64,000 bases of DNA, taken from the NCBI GenBank assembly GCA_029255685.2, contig CM055311.2, forward strand, positions 14,840,952 through 14,904,951, read 5' to 3'. Source of the stretch: Silene conica. Its lineage: Eukaryota; Streptophyta; Magnoliopsida; Caryophyllales; Caryophyllaceae. Positions 43,036 through 54,396 of the stretch are shown here, one piece after another (the first letter of the stretch is position 1; every line of letters begins with the position of its first letter). Position numbers and translations under genes: made by a program. The notes under the pieces are model-generated. The model did not search any database. It saw only the letters and a list, made by a program, of their open reading frames with translations, and had not been told where the DNA came from.

Positions 43036-46000
43036 TTAGTTCATTCTCTTCCTTTTCAGTACTTGTGTTCCTTTCCCCTTCCCTTTGCTTGTACTTGCCT
43101 GCATTGAGTCATCCCCCTTGCTTGTACTTGCCTCCACTGAATTTTGAGAATGAATTGTGAGTGCTCTGGTCTTCGTTCTTGTCTTTCCCTTTCCTTCCAT
43201 TTCTTGTCTTTCCTTAGCTGTGTAGCCACATTTGCAGGTTTTGGAGTTATGTCCAAAGCACTGACATTTTTTGCACCTAATCGAAACAGATCTTTTTCCT
43301 TTCCTTTGCTCTCCAGGCTCCCTCCTTCTATTTCTGGATGGTCTGCCTATAGCTCTCCTCATAGGTGGAGGTACCAAGGAAGGCACATCATGGTCAGGCC
43401 ATTGCTCTTGATCTGGGACTGGATTGATGGTCATACCATAAGCCTCTTTGTAAACTCTCACTGAATACCACTCACTCACATAGTCCACTGGTTCTTTCTT
43501 AGCTTCATAGATGGCTTTAATGGCATGTTTGCATGGTATGCCACTAAGTTGCCACAATCCACTTGCACAAGTCCATTCATTGAGGTCAACACACAGATAA
43601 GAATGTCCATCTCTAACCTCAAACCTCCCTCTGCCAGAATTAAATGCAGTACATGCTATTGATTCTTTCTTAAGTTTCATGAGCCTTGACACTATGTTTG
43701 GGCAAATACCTTCAATAGGCCATGAATCTGCAACATGTTGTCTTGTAGCATGCCTAACCATGGCTATCCTTCTCACCCCTGTAAAAAAAACCAAGTACAT
43801 TATTAGCATATTCAAGCACAAAACAGATTGTTAGAGGACATAAGCAGATGACAATAGCAGCTGACCTTCAAGCATACTTAAAATAGGATTGCATCTGTGA
43901 ACTCCCAAAGTAGCATTAAAGCTTTCGACAAAGTTTGAAGTATTTGCATCATTACACAAACTTGTGTCAAATGCATGTTTGGCCCATAACTCCCTGTGAC
44001 CCAAGTCCATAAACCATTTTCTACAACCCAATCCTCCATGAGAAATCAACTTCTCCATAGCTTTAGTGTATGTAAACTTTGATGTAGCATCAACAACACC
44101 CCAAAACATCTTATACATTAGTAAACCAGGATAGTCCTTCTTGAAGTTGCTGCACAAATGCCTTGCACAATACCTTCTATAGGCCTGAGGCCATCTAGTG
44201 TCCAATGCAGGTTCAACACCCTGTAGTGCAAGCATTCAGTTAAACATATAATGTCAAATAGCCATTGTGTACTTAAATAGAGAAAAACAAAGAACATAAT
44301 TACCTTCTGCCTATCTGATATGATGGTCCAATTTGTTCTGCCACTGTCTTTCAATATATTCTTCAGATGTGAAAAGAACATAGACCAGGTATCCTTATTC
44401 TCTGCCTCCACTACTGCAACTACTATGGGAAATAATTCACCATTACCATCAAGAGTAACAGCTGACAGAAGAACACCCCCATAATTACCCTTGAGGTGAG
44501 TACCATCTACACCAATGAGACCTTCTGCATCCCCTAATCAAACCTTCTGTTTGAGCTTGAAAAGCTACAAATATGCTTTTAAATTGAAGTGGTCTTTCCG
44601 GAGTTTCCATTTCAACCCAACAGCAGATGGCAATACCACCAGGATTAGTCTGTTTTAAAACTTCACAATACTTTGGAAGTAATCTATATGAATCATCATA
44701 CCCCTCATTTATTTCCTTCAGAGCAATATCCTTCATTTTATAGATTGTTGAAGTAGCCATCTCTAGTCCAAACCTCTCCATGAGCAATGATTGAATTGAC
44801 TTGGCAGTTATGACTGGATTTGCCCTTATATCCTCAATAAGTTTCTTTGCCACCCATACACAATTTGCCATAGGATTGTTAGTCCTTATACCCTCACAAC
44901 CATGCCCAGGGTTTCTAATTGTCTTGATGGACCAAGTAATTCCATCTTGTAGAACACTAGCATGTATTCTCCATGGACGCTCAAGTGTTGCACAGTCAAC
45001 AGTATATCTCTTATTGTCAGCCTTGACAACAACTAGGGTGAATCCTTCTTGGATACAATAATCCCTTAAAGCTTCCTTAAAAGGTCTTTGTCCATGAATA
45101 ACATCCAAGGCCTTAAACAAATTGACCCAAACTCATTTGCCTCATAGACCTCACCATTCTCAGAAACTTGTTCATAGTATCCTCCTTCTTCACTAGACCA
45201 AGCATGCTCTCCAAAAGGCACATACCCATCATCAATCAACTCCAATGCTGATGTTACCAAATTATCCTCAACCTCTAAATCACTTAACTCATCCTCTTCA
45301 TCTACTATATCATCTTCAGAAGGTATATAACTTTGGTCACTATCATCCTCTTCACTTAATTGATTATAATTTACCCTTTTACCTCTTTGATTTCTGATAT
45401 TACTCACTTGTCCCAAGTTTCTCTTACTTTGTGTCTTCACAACATAGTTTCTTGTCCTCTTAGCTGATGTTTTAGGAAGTTTCTTTTTCCTTTCTGTCAA
45501 TTTATCAGGCTTTTCAGTGGTTTGGATTACATGATTGACTTGGGTTGATTGACTGGCTTGTGTTAACTGAGTAGGTTGGGTGGTTTGGGTTAGTTGAGTG
45601 GCTTGGGTTGATTGAGTCAATCTAGGACTCCTCCCAGGAGATAATGAAGACAATCCCCTAGTAAGAGTCTTAGAAGGAGATGTAATTGAATATGAGTTGC
45701 TTGGGTCATTCCCAATAGTGACTGGTTCAGATTGTATCACTTTTCTTGGTTCAGATTGTATCACTTTTCTGATGGGTAATTTCTGTCTTATACCAGCAGG
45801 GATAGTAGGGTTAATAGGGGTAGCAAGGGTAGTAGGGATTACAGGGATATCAGGGATAGAGTTAGGATCAGGGACATGTTCTGTTTCAGGAACATGAACA
45901 TGATTTTTTTCCTCCATTACATGCTCTTAGAGTTCTAGCAAGTCGAAGGGTATTACATGGTGTAGTTTCTGACCCCATCCATATGTCTATTTCCTTCTTC

Positions 46001-46230
46001 CCACTACACCTACTAAACATGTCCATCAGGTCCTTATCAATCCTTAAATATACATGCTTCATTTTCCAGCTATAACCTAATGAAGGGTGTTTGGGTAAAA
46101 GAAACCCATGTTTTTCTGCCTCATCAAATAGGTCATTATAGACATCAATAAGGAGTGATTTATCAGTATCCTCAACCATAACATCAACTTCCCTACCCAT
46201 ATAATGCATCACCAACACCACAGAATGCAT
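43036..46230 (-). pseudogene. Mutator-like transposase with three 1-base frameshifts
   Basis: DDE transposase that would cut at the TIRs. Order: an N-terminal module (MHSVVLVMHYMGREVDVMVE...), a Pro/Thr/Gln-rich linker with TQ repeats, an acidic stretch, and the Mutator DNA-binding domain (FTLVVVKADNKRYTVDC, then CEGIRTNNPMAN). Next is the MULE catalytic domain (GVDGTHLKG, AENKDTWSMFF, IISDRQK). A SWIM zinc finger (CASGLWQLSGIPCKHAI) and a CCHC knuckle (CKKCQCFGHNSKTCKC) follow. Two GT-AG introns (44221-44303 and 43779-43865) join cleanly. Single-base shifts lie in the T7 run at 45904-45910, near 45126-45128 and near 44521-44527. They could be decay or sequencing errors. As read, no full protein is made. 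Confidence 0.85.
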
Positions 46231-46503
46231 TCTGTGATTACATAGTTAATTAAAGTTGAAAATTCTAGCAAAAATAAGAAATAATCAACAAAACTTGAAA
46301 ACTTTAGCAAAATAACCCTAATTATAAACAGTAAATAAACCTAAACTAAATTAAAATCAACAGTAAAATAACCTTAATTATAAACAGTAAATAAACCTAA
46401 CCCTAATTATAAATAGTAAATAAACCTAAATTAAGGGAGGAGGAAGATAAACGTACCTTTTTTTATTGGAAGTTGATGATCTCCAGTTGATTGATAGGAT
46501 TTT

Positions 46504-46593
46504 GTGCAGGAAATGTTTGAGACGAGAGGAAGAAGAAGGAATGAGAGAGTGCAGGAAATGTTTGAGACGAGAGGAAGAAGAAGGAATGAGAGA
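46504..46593. repeat. 45-bp tandem repeat, two units
   Basis: Two essentially identical 45-bp units starting GTGCAGGAAATGTTTGAGAC, at 46504-46548 and 46549-46593, between the transposase start and the right TIR. It lies in the probable transposase leader/promoter. Confidence 0.85.
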
Positions 46594-46885
46594 GAACAGA
46601 GGTTTGAAGTTGAAAAGACGTAAGGCGTACACAACAAGCCAAAAAAATTAAAAGGGTTTTTTATTAGGTCAATATCCAGTCATCGCCATGTCAATGCCAA
46701 ATAATATCCTAATAAGCATCCTAGTCATCAACTAACGGCCTTAACTGAATAACTTGACGGAAATAAAGACGTAGGGGTACAATATAGAAACTTAAAAAAT
46801 TGAGGGGTACCATGTATGTTTCCTAAAATGTATGGGTACCATGTAGAAACTCAAAAAATTGAGGGGTACCATATAGAATAACCCT

Positions 46886-47235
46886 TATAATTATAAAACA
46901 ATTATACTTGGTATTTACATTTTATCAGAATTACTTGGAATTTAATTTAAAGGATTGCCAAAATAATAATTATCACATGATTAAAAATTTAGAATGTTTG
47001 TAAGCGCGCACCTCTAAACCACTAAAGCGCCACAACTCTAGAGAGCAATTAACAAATGATTTATTGTTGTTTTTGTATTCAGTTTTTGTTTTAGTTATTT
47101 CTACTCAATTTTCGGTGTTCATCTATATTTTGACTCTTTCATTGTTTTAAGGTGTGATTTATAATTGATAACTTTTTAGGTAGTCCATCTTTACCCTTAA
47201 GTTCGAAAATAGACAATTTCCTTTAGCAGTTTGCT
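46886..47235. other. Noncoding AT-rich spacer
   Basis: Lies between the Mutator-like element and the truncated Copia remnant. No gene seen. Confidence 0.45.
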
Positions 47236-50195
47236 GGGGTGGACACTTCCTGATCGTCTCATTCCCTTCGGTTAGCCACAACCCATCATAACCCAAAAGA
47301 TGCCCTTATAAACCCCATTTACAAAGGTGTTAGGACAAAAATCAAAGTTACTTTGAAACTGTGCTCTAGGTAGCACATACACTTTTCTTAATTAGCCGTC
47401 TCGTTTCCGACACCGTGTCCGACACTCGGACACCCAACACTCGTTGGACACTTGCCTAAACATATTATAGTTTATAGGAGGAATAAAATTTTAAAAAAGA
47501 TCGATTATAAGATGATTTTGGGGGGAAAGTGAGAATTAGTTAGATTAAAGGTCGAATTCTACCTTTACTTGTTTAGATTTAGCTTCAAATACATGACAAA
47601 AATAAAATTATACTTGTTTATAACCATAAAATATATATTTTATTATAGTTAAATGCCGTGTCCCGTGTCCTAAATTTTATGGGATGTCGTATCCCGTGTC
47701 CGTGTCGTGTCCGTATCCGTTATGGTGCTACCTAGACTGTGCTACCTTAGCGGAATAGTCATTAGTCAAAGAATTGAGTCATTCAGAACACGGTAGTAGC
47801 TCCCGCTAAGACCAAGGCAACTTATATAAATAAATATTTGTTAGAGCTCTATAAGCAGTCACGAAGTCCGACAGAGTGTTCCCAACCGTCTGCCTATGTG
47901 ATCGACTAGTCATCCCAAATGACTCTATGACACATTGAACTTGCCATCAATCGACTCACAATCTAGTTACCTCGAGACGTCACCTCATGGTGGTAACTAT
48001 GGACAATTACAATGTCAATCATAGTTCACTGTAATGGGGTTCAAAACTTGTTTCCGCAACCCATTTGGATATGACAAAGTAATAATAGTTTAAAAGATAA
48101 ATGCGATCATGATATGACAATAAAACAACCCTTTTTATTTCATATCCCATAATCTAATACAAGTTTGGCATACGCTTTAGCCCCATGGATACAACATGTC
48201 CATCATGCTTTGCCTGCGATAAAGGCTTGGTGAGCGAATCAGCTATATTATCTTCTGTCCCAACCTTACAAATCGCCATTTCCTTTCTTTCAATGAAATC
48301 TCTAATTACATGAAATTTTCTAAGTACATGCCGAGATTTATTACTAGACTTCGGCTCCTTAGACTGGAATATGGTCCCACTATTATCAGAATAGAGGGTA
48401 ATAAGATATTGTGCGGACGAGACTACCTTTAGTCCTTCCAGAAACCGCTTGATCCAAACCGCTTCCTTTGCAGCTTCTGATGCTGCAACGTACTCAGCCT
48501 CCGTAGCAAAATCCGTAACCACAGCTTCCTTGAAGCTTTTCCAACTCACAGCTCCACCATTCAACATGAAAATGAAACCCCCTTGGGATTTCATATCATC
48601 TCTATCCGTTTGAAAACTCGAGTTTGTGTAACCCTTAGCACATAACTCGGAGTCGCCTCCAAACACTAATATGGTATCCTTAGTCCTTCATAAGTACTTA
48701 AAGATGTTTTTGACAGCTATCTAGTGACTCTCACCTGGACAATTTTGGAATCTACTCGTCATGCTCACACCATACGAAACATCCGGACGGGTGCATATCA
48801 TGGCATACATGCTTGATCCTATGGCAGAAGCATATGGAATCAACTTCATGCATTCAACATCTTTGGATTCGGTTGGAGATTGAGACTTGTTCAAAACAAT
48901 TCCACTACCCATTGGGAGCAAACCTCTCTTAGATTTCTCCATGCTGAATCGTCGAAGAAATATAAGATTCATGGCTTAATGCCAATATCCTCTTGGATCT
49001 ATCTCTATAGATCCGGATACCTAATATACGTTGTGCTTCTCCTAAGTCCTTCATTTGAAAATGGTTGCCCAACCATCCCTTTCCCGAGGATAACATCGGA
49101 ACATCATTTTCGATGATAAGTATGTCATCTACATACAAAATGAGAAACACAACTTTGCTCCCACTGAATTTCATGTATAAACATAGTTCCTCAACACTTC
49201 GAGTAAAACCATTTTCTCTTATAACATGATTAAATCGGTGGTTCCAACTCCTTGACGCTTGCTTAAGACCATAGATGGATCTCTAAAGCAAGCAAACTTT
49301 GTTAGGCTTCTTAGGCTCGACAAAACCTTCGGGTTGTACTATGTACACCTCCTCTTCTAAATGCCCATTTAGAAAAGCGGTTTTTACATATATTTGCTAA
49401 ATTTCATAGTCTTGAAAAGCGGCGATAGCTAACATTATCTGAATGGATCTAAGCATTGCAACTGGGGCAAAAGTTTCATCATAATGAAGACCTTGCACTT
49501 GGGTGATGAAACCCTTTGCAACTAGCCTAGCTTTATAGACATCATCATGTCCTTCTATGCCATTCTTCACTTTGAAGATCCATTTGCATTGAAGAGGTCT
49601 TACCCTTCGGACAAATCTACCAAGTTCCAAACTTGATTTTCTCGCATAGAATCCATTTCGGACTTTATGGCTTCAAGCCATAAGGTGGAGTTTGGACTAG
49701 AGATTGCGGCTTTTTAGGTTGCGGGCTCATCACTCTCTAAGTGTAATATATCGAGACTCTAATCCTCTTGGATATGTCCCACATATCTTTCGTGTTGGTG
49801 AGAGACTCGTCCCGATCTCCTTGGTTGAGGATTAATCACTGATTTAGACGACGGAGGAACATCTTCTTGCGCCTATATTCCAGTTTCTATTTCGGTTTGT
49901 GGCTCTTGAACTTCATTAAGTTCAAAATTCTCCCACTCTGTCTCTTAGAAATAAACTCATTTTCTAAGAAGACAGCCTCTGAAGACACAAACACTTTGTA
50001 CTCTTGAAGTTGATAGAAATAGTATCCTCGAGTTTTTGGGTAACCTACGAATGTGCATTTTACAAATCTTGGGGCAAGCTTGTCATCACTCTTAGTTTTG
50101 ACATAAGCGTCAGATCTCCAAATCTTCATATGGGAAAGACTAGGAACTATTCCTTTCCATATCTCATATGGTGTCTTTTCGGTTGCTGATAGGCT
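47236..50195 (-). pseudogene. Decayed Ty1/Copia remnant (3' region, RNase H, RT, integrase end)
   Basis: Minus-strand pol fragments in the correct order. Integrase C-terminal part: TPYEIWKGIVPSLSHMKIW, 49.9-50.2 kb. RT: CKWIFKVKNGIEGHDDVYKA, FAPVAMLRSI, and ILYVDDILIIENDVP, 48.8-49.6 kb. RNase H: WKSFKEAVVTDFATEAEYVA, 48.15-48.67 kb. It is broken by in-frame stops, including a TAG and a TGA within 48685-48725, and by several frameshifts. The noncoding part 47236-48045 is homologous to 56950-57360, the 3' internal region of another member of the same family. LTRs and gag are absent: similarity ends on the left near 47236, and the outer repeat starts near 50196 on the right. A hAT-like MITE sits inside it. 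Confidence 0.8.
47366..47735 (-). mobile_element. hAT-like MITE copy 2, intact, with 8-bp target duplication
   Basis: 370 bp. The ends CTAGGTAGCAC and GTGCTACCTAG are inverted repeats. A perfect ACTGTGCT duplication flanks it (47358-47365 and 47736-47743). The homologous empty site in the related Copia copy reads ACTATGCC once (57062-57069), with continuous matching sequence on both sides. The interior has many CGTGTCC words. It is noncoding. Confidence 0.9.
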
Positions 50196-50741
50196 AAGTT
50201 GCACACCTAACAAAGATAAAAGTCCCTAAACTTGACTAACATACAAATTAATGTAGATAGGGAAGAAGGGGTCGATCACAGGGAGACGGAAATGCATTTG
50301 TGAAAAGCTATGAATAGAAAACTACCTAGGTCGGTCACGTGTTGTTTGTTGTTGTGATTAAAGATTGACTGAAAACAGAAATTATAAAAGAGAATTGTAA
50401 ACAAGAATAAGTGGAAATCTAAGGGATTTGGGATTGCACATGTAAGAGGGGTGATTAGTTATGTCGAATTACAAAATTCATCATCAAAGTTGATTAGGTT
50501 CTAACAAATACCTTTCGGTCTATTGTTTAGCCATAGTTTAACTACCAAAATGCTTTCACATAAAAAGGGTTAAACTATTATAGCATGCTTTGTCTAATTC
50601 CATCCCAACTTTCGATCTTAGGATAAAATTAACGGATTAATCATCAACTATGGCCAATAATTAAAGATTAACTGAAAAGAGCAAGCATGTATATAACTAA
50701 CATGGTGATGATGAAAACATAGCAATTCAACATAACAAAAC
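50196..50741. repeat. Outer retroelement-like repeat, left half
   Basis: Noncoding sequence starting around CACACCTAACAAAGATAAAAG with a GTCGATCACAGGGAGACGG block. It is interrupted at 50742 by a Copia element and resumes at 57849 after a duplicated AAAAC. Its start cuts off the Copia remnant to its left, so it inserted there or marks a rearrangement. Confidence 0.6.
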
Positions 50742-51599
50742 TGAAGGGTTCTTAAACTCAAAATAATTTAGTCATACTAATAATTATCTCATAATGTAAA
50801 GATCTTATTGCATTCATAACAAAATAACCGAGATTAAGAGAAGAAAAATTGTTCCTTACAATGCTTAAAGTTTCGGTCAAATGGGCACAAACAAAGTCAC
50901 CTACTTTGTTTGATCTTGAGCTAATTATCAAGGATGGTCCTCCTAAGTCTCCAAATTAGAAGACCTCCAAGAAGTAAACACCAAGACACACTCTATTAAT
51001 TTTTTGTTTGATTTTGCTAGAATCCTCACACAAACAACCTAACTTTTAATCTATTATTATTACCGAATCGCCAAAGGTCGTCGACGTTTTATAACAAATC
51101 GTCGACGTAATTTAAAAAAAAGACTCACACTACCCTTTAGCTCACAAAACCTCAACAATTCAAAAACCTCAACAATTCAAAAACCCTCACTCACCACCCA
51201 CCGTACCACCCCACCGTACCACCACCCACCGTACCACCACCGCAGCAGCATCACCAACACCGCAGCACCACCAGCACCGCCCGGCCCACCACCACGCACG
51301 GTTAGTTTTTTTTTTAATTACTCTTGTTAGTTTTAATTAATTATGTCGTAGTTGTTATTCTTGTTATTGTTGAGGTTAAGTATGTTAGATTTGTTAGTTG
51401 TAGTGTTAATTGTTAATGTTTCTGGTGTTTTTGTTGTTTTTGTTAATTTTAAGGATTTTGATTCAATTTTTGTGTTATTGTTGTTTGTTATTGTTGTTGT
51501 TGTTGATATTAGTTAGATTGTTGTTAGAATTAGATTTGTTTTAAGTTCAATTTTGAATCAAAAACCGAATGTGGGGGTTAGGTTAAATCGATTCGCGAA

Positions 51600-52060
51600 T
51601 GGTAGATGGTGGACGTGTGTTTTAAACGTCCAAGGAAGGGTTGGACGTGGGTTTTTCACGGCTGAGATTGGGAGGGACGTGAGGGTGGCACGTCTAGGAT
51701 AGGGAGGGACGTGGGGTGGGCACGTTGGTGGGGGGTCTAGACATGGGCTTGGGGCGTTGGGTGGGGGATGTGACGTGGGATAGGGACGTTGGTGGGGGGG
51801 GGGGGGGTGGGACGTGGGGTTTGGGTGGCTAGGGAGGGTTTGGACGTGGGCTTGGGGCGTTGGGTGGGGGTATGGACGTGGGATTGGGGTGGCTAGGGTG
51901 GGTTGGGAGGTGGGTTAAGGGTTTAGGGTTTAGGGTTTAGGGTTTAGGGTATAGGGTATAGGGTTTAGGGTTTAGGGTATAGGGTTTATGGTATAGGGTT
52001 TAGGGTTTAGGGTTGGGGTGGCTAGGGTGGGTTTAGGGTTTAGGGGGTTTCCTCGGCTTT
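51600..52060 (+). repeat. G-rich GGACGTGGG tract merging into TTTAGGG telomere-like repeats
   Basis: 51600-51910 is an irregular array of GGACGTGGG, GGTTGGG and GGGGCGTTGGG words with a G14 run near 51800. 51912-52050 is dominated by TTTAGGG, the common plant telomere unit, with TATAGGG variants. Many closely spaced G runs lie on the plus (coding) strand just upstream of the PMD gene, so G-quadruplexes are possible in DNA or RNA. Confidence 0.85.
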
Positions 52061-52193
52061 ATTTTTACGTTTAGGCCGTATATTTTCAATTTTAATAGTT
52101 AAAATTTCTTATTTTAGTTTTTATTATTTTAGTTTTTTATGACAATTTGTTTAATTATATTAATTTAACGTTATTGTAATCTCGTAAATGCAG

Positions 52194-54155
52194 ATGTCTT
52201 ACAATGAGGATGATATCATGCCTGCGATTGGCCGTACCGCAGGCCGAAGAGTGACGGGATCTAAGCGTCGTGTCCCGATAGCATCACAACCAGCAGCAGC
52301 GCCACGGGCTGGTAGGGGAGTTAGGGGTAGGGGTAGGGGTAGGGGAAAGGGTCTCCTAATAAGGACTCCCGACCCTACTCCCGAGGACCAGCTACAGCTA
52401 CCGAGAGCTTTTTTCAGGGACCCCCGAGTTAGTAGTTCGGAGGACGAGGAGGTGGAGCAGAATGATGATGATGATGTCGAGGTTGAGGAGGAGGAGCACG
52501 ACTCCCAGTTTTTGGACGAGGAGGCAGCCGATCGACCAGCTAAGGTGATCGTACGTGATGGTAGCGGCCGATATAGGCCATTTGTGGAGAGTGGTGCCTC
52601 TAGTAGCACGGGCGGGAGGAAGAAGACTCCGGATCTTTCCTGGCGTCTACAGGGTCCGGTTGTAGGGGGGCCGTCTGTACTTACTGTCTTACGGAGCTTC
52701 GGTGGCCACATAGCTCGCAGTAGTTGGACGAATGAGGGGAGCGCGAGACAGTGGATCACGTGTTACGAGAGGCCGGGCGCTATGGAGAAGATGAGTAAGT
52801 TGAGGGTCCGCTCTGCGGTTATGGATAGAGTTGCCGAGAGCGGGCTTGATCATCTTAGGACCTGTTTGACCACCGGGTTAGATGAGAACCTTATTAGTGC
52901 GTTCGTCGAGAGGTGGCAGCCGGACACCAACACTTTCCACAGGCCGTTTGGTGAGATTACGATACTGTTGCACGACATTCACAGGATCCTCGGCATACGG
53001 GTGGATGGCGCTAGGGTTATGGACGAGGGTACGAGGGGGGAGAGTGATCTGAAGGGGAAGTTCGCGGCCTTGTTTGGCATGGACGTGGCGGCTGTGACTG
53101 CACCCCTTTACAGGGGTGGGGGGATTTTGGTGAGGAAGTTGATGGATGTTGTGGAGAAGGGGAGCCAGCAGGACTCCCTACGGGCGTACATGATGTTGTT
53201 GGTTGGACAGACTTTGTTCACCGACAAGTCCAACGATCGGGTTGTCGCTCGTATGTTGCCGCTGTTTGATGATTTAGATGATATAGGCGGTTATGCTTGG
53301 GGGGCCGCGACATTGGCGTACTTGTACCGACAGTTGGGGATGGCTTCGCGTAGGGAGGCAGCTGGGGTTAGCGGTTGTCTGCCGTTGCTTCAGGCTTGGA
53401 TATACGAGTATTTTCCGACGTTCAGGCCTCACTCGGGATATTATGTTAAGGGACGACCACTTGTCGAGGCTTGGTCACGGGTTCCTAGGTTTAGGGGAGA
53501 TGAGGGGTTGTTGGAGCAGCACAGGCAGAGGTTGGACGGGCTGAGGGCGGAGCAGGTGACGTGGCTCCCTTACGGTGTTAGCCCACACAGGGATTGTCGG
53601 AGTACGCTCTACTCGGGGGTGATCAGGTTTATGGATATAGCGGAGCCGTACCAGCCTGATAGGCGTCTCCGTCAGTTTGGCTATGTTCAGGATCACCCGA
53701 ACCCTATGCGGGTCCCAGCTGCCGAGAGTCGTCCGGCGAAGCCGGCTCAGGGTTACAAGCTGTCGTACGGTGATGCTGCTGATTTGGATTGGGGTTTGAG
53801 AGAGACTGAGATTCCGTTGAGACAACTTCATGACCGGGCTCTGATGCCGTTTCAGTGTGATCCACGTTACATGAGTTGGTACAAGAAGATTTCTCACCCA
53901 TACTTCTACCCCCCTGCACGCCATGTTGAGATGCTCTCACCCCTTTTCCCCGAGGAGCCGGAGGTTGGCCGGGCTCTTAGCCGTCATTTCTCGCAGATTT
54001 ATACTCAGGACCCCGACCAGAAATGGCTGTACGTGCGACGCTTGGTCGATGATATGGAGCGGTTCTACATTACGAAGGATGACGTTGAGGATGCTCCTGC
54101 TGCTGATGATGATGATGAGGAGGACGATGATGATGATGATGATGTAGTTTACTAG
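52194..54155 (+). CDS. Plant mobile domain (PMD, MAIN/MAIL-like) protein
   Basis: 653 residues from MSYNEDD; two codons earlier lies another ATG, but it overlaps a likely 3' splice site (AAATGCAG), so I prefer 52194. The N-terminal region has an RGVRGRGRGRGRGKG stretch and acidic runs (VEQNDDDDVEVEEEEHD). The plant mobile domain runs from about residue 205 to 560. It opens with the typical GLDHLRTCLTTGLDENLISA followed by FVERWQPDTNTFHRPFGEIT and LLHDIHRILGIRVDG. Later come WGAATLAYLYRQLGM, the aromatic LQAWIYEYFPTFRP and VTWLPYGV. The C-terminus is an Asp-rich tail (ADDDDEEDDDDDDDVVY). Host PMD proteins such as MAIN and MAIL1 act in gene silencing and genome stability, and PMDs are also widespread in transposons. 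The frame is open and intact. Enclosure by TIRs indicates a transposon gene; its role there is unknown. Confidence 0.85.
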   Translation: MSYNEDDIMPAIGRTAGRRVTGSKRRVPIASQPAAAPRAGRGVRGRGRGRGKGLLIRTPDPTPEDQLQLPRAFFRDPRVSSSEDEEVEQNDDDDVEVEEEEHDSQFLDEEAADRPAKVIVRDGSGRYRPFVESGASSSTGGRKKTPDLSWRLQGPVVGGPSVLTVLRSFGGHIARSSWTNEGSARQWITCYERPGAMEKMSKLRVRSAVMDRVAESGLDHLRTCLTTGLDENLISAFVERWQPDTNTFHRPFGEITILLHDIHRILGIRVDGARVMDEGTRGESDLKGKFAALFGMDVAAVTAPLYRGGGILVRKLMDVVEKGSQQDSLRAYMMLLVGQTLFTDKSNDRVVARMLPLFDDLDDIGGYAWGAATLAYLYRQLGMASRREAAGVSGCLPLLQAWIYEYFPTFRPHSGYYVKGRPLVEAWSRVPRFRGDEGLLEQHRQRLDGLRAEQVTWLPYGVSPHRDCRSTLYSGVIRFMDIAEPYQPDRRLRQFGYVQDHPNPMRVPAAESRPAKPAQGYKLSYGDAADLDWGLRETEIPLRQLHDRALMPFQCDPRYMSWYKKISHPYFYPPARHVEMLSPLFPEEPEVGRALSRHFSQIYTQDPDQKWLYVRRLVDDMERFYITKDDVEDAPAADDDDEEDDDDDDDVVY

Positions 54156-54396
54156 TTTTTTTATGCTTGGACTTTATTTGTTGTCTTATGTACGGACTAT
54201 TTTATTTTTCTTGTGACTTCTTTGTTAGTTTATTAGTTTTTTTATGCATATTTTAATATTTATTAGAACTCATAGCTTACATCGGACATGAACAAAAGCA
54301 CATAAAACATAAATCGTAACTAAAATTTGATGAAAACATAAAATACATTAGACATTAACGAAAACACATCAAACATCAAGTACAAGTTTACAATAC

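Larger units (their letters stand above)
41869..46884 (-). mobile_element. Mutator-like element, 5016 bp, with 9-bp target duplication
   Basis: The termini GGGTTATTCTATATGGTACC are perfect inverted repeats that continue with high similarity for roughly 200 bp. A perfect TTATAATTA duplication flanks it (41860-41868 and 46885-46893), the 9-bp Mutator hallmark. It carries a transposase gene on the minus strand and a small zinc-finger gene on the plus strand, arranged tail to tail. The subterminal region contains repeated GGTACCCCT words. Confidence 0.93.

Noticed and set aside
43144..43464. Plus-strand open frame opposite the transposase 3' end.
   Set aside because: Shadow of the minus-strand SWIM/zinc-knuckle coding region.
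52194..54155. Idea that the PMD gene is a host MAIN/MAIL gene.
   Set aside because: It lies between TIRs with a candidate target duplication, nested in an LTR, and has a related deletion derivative nearby. Transposon origin is the simpler reading.
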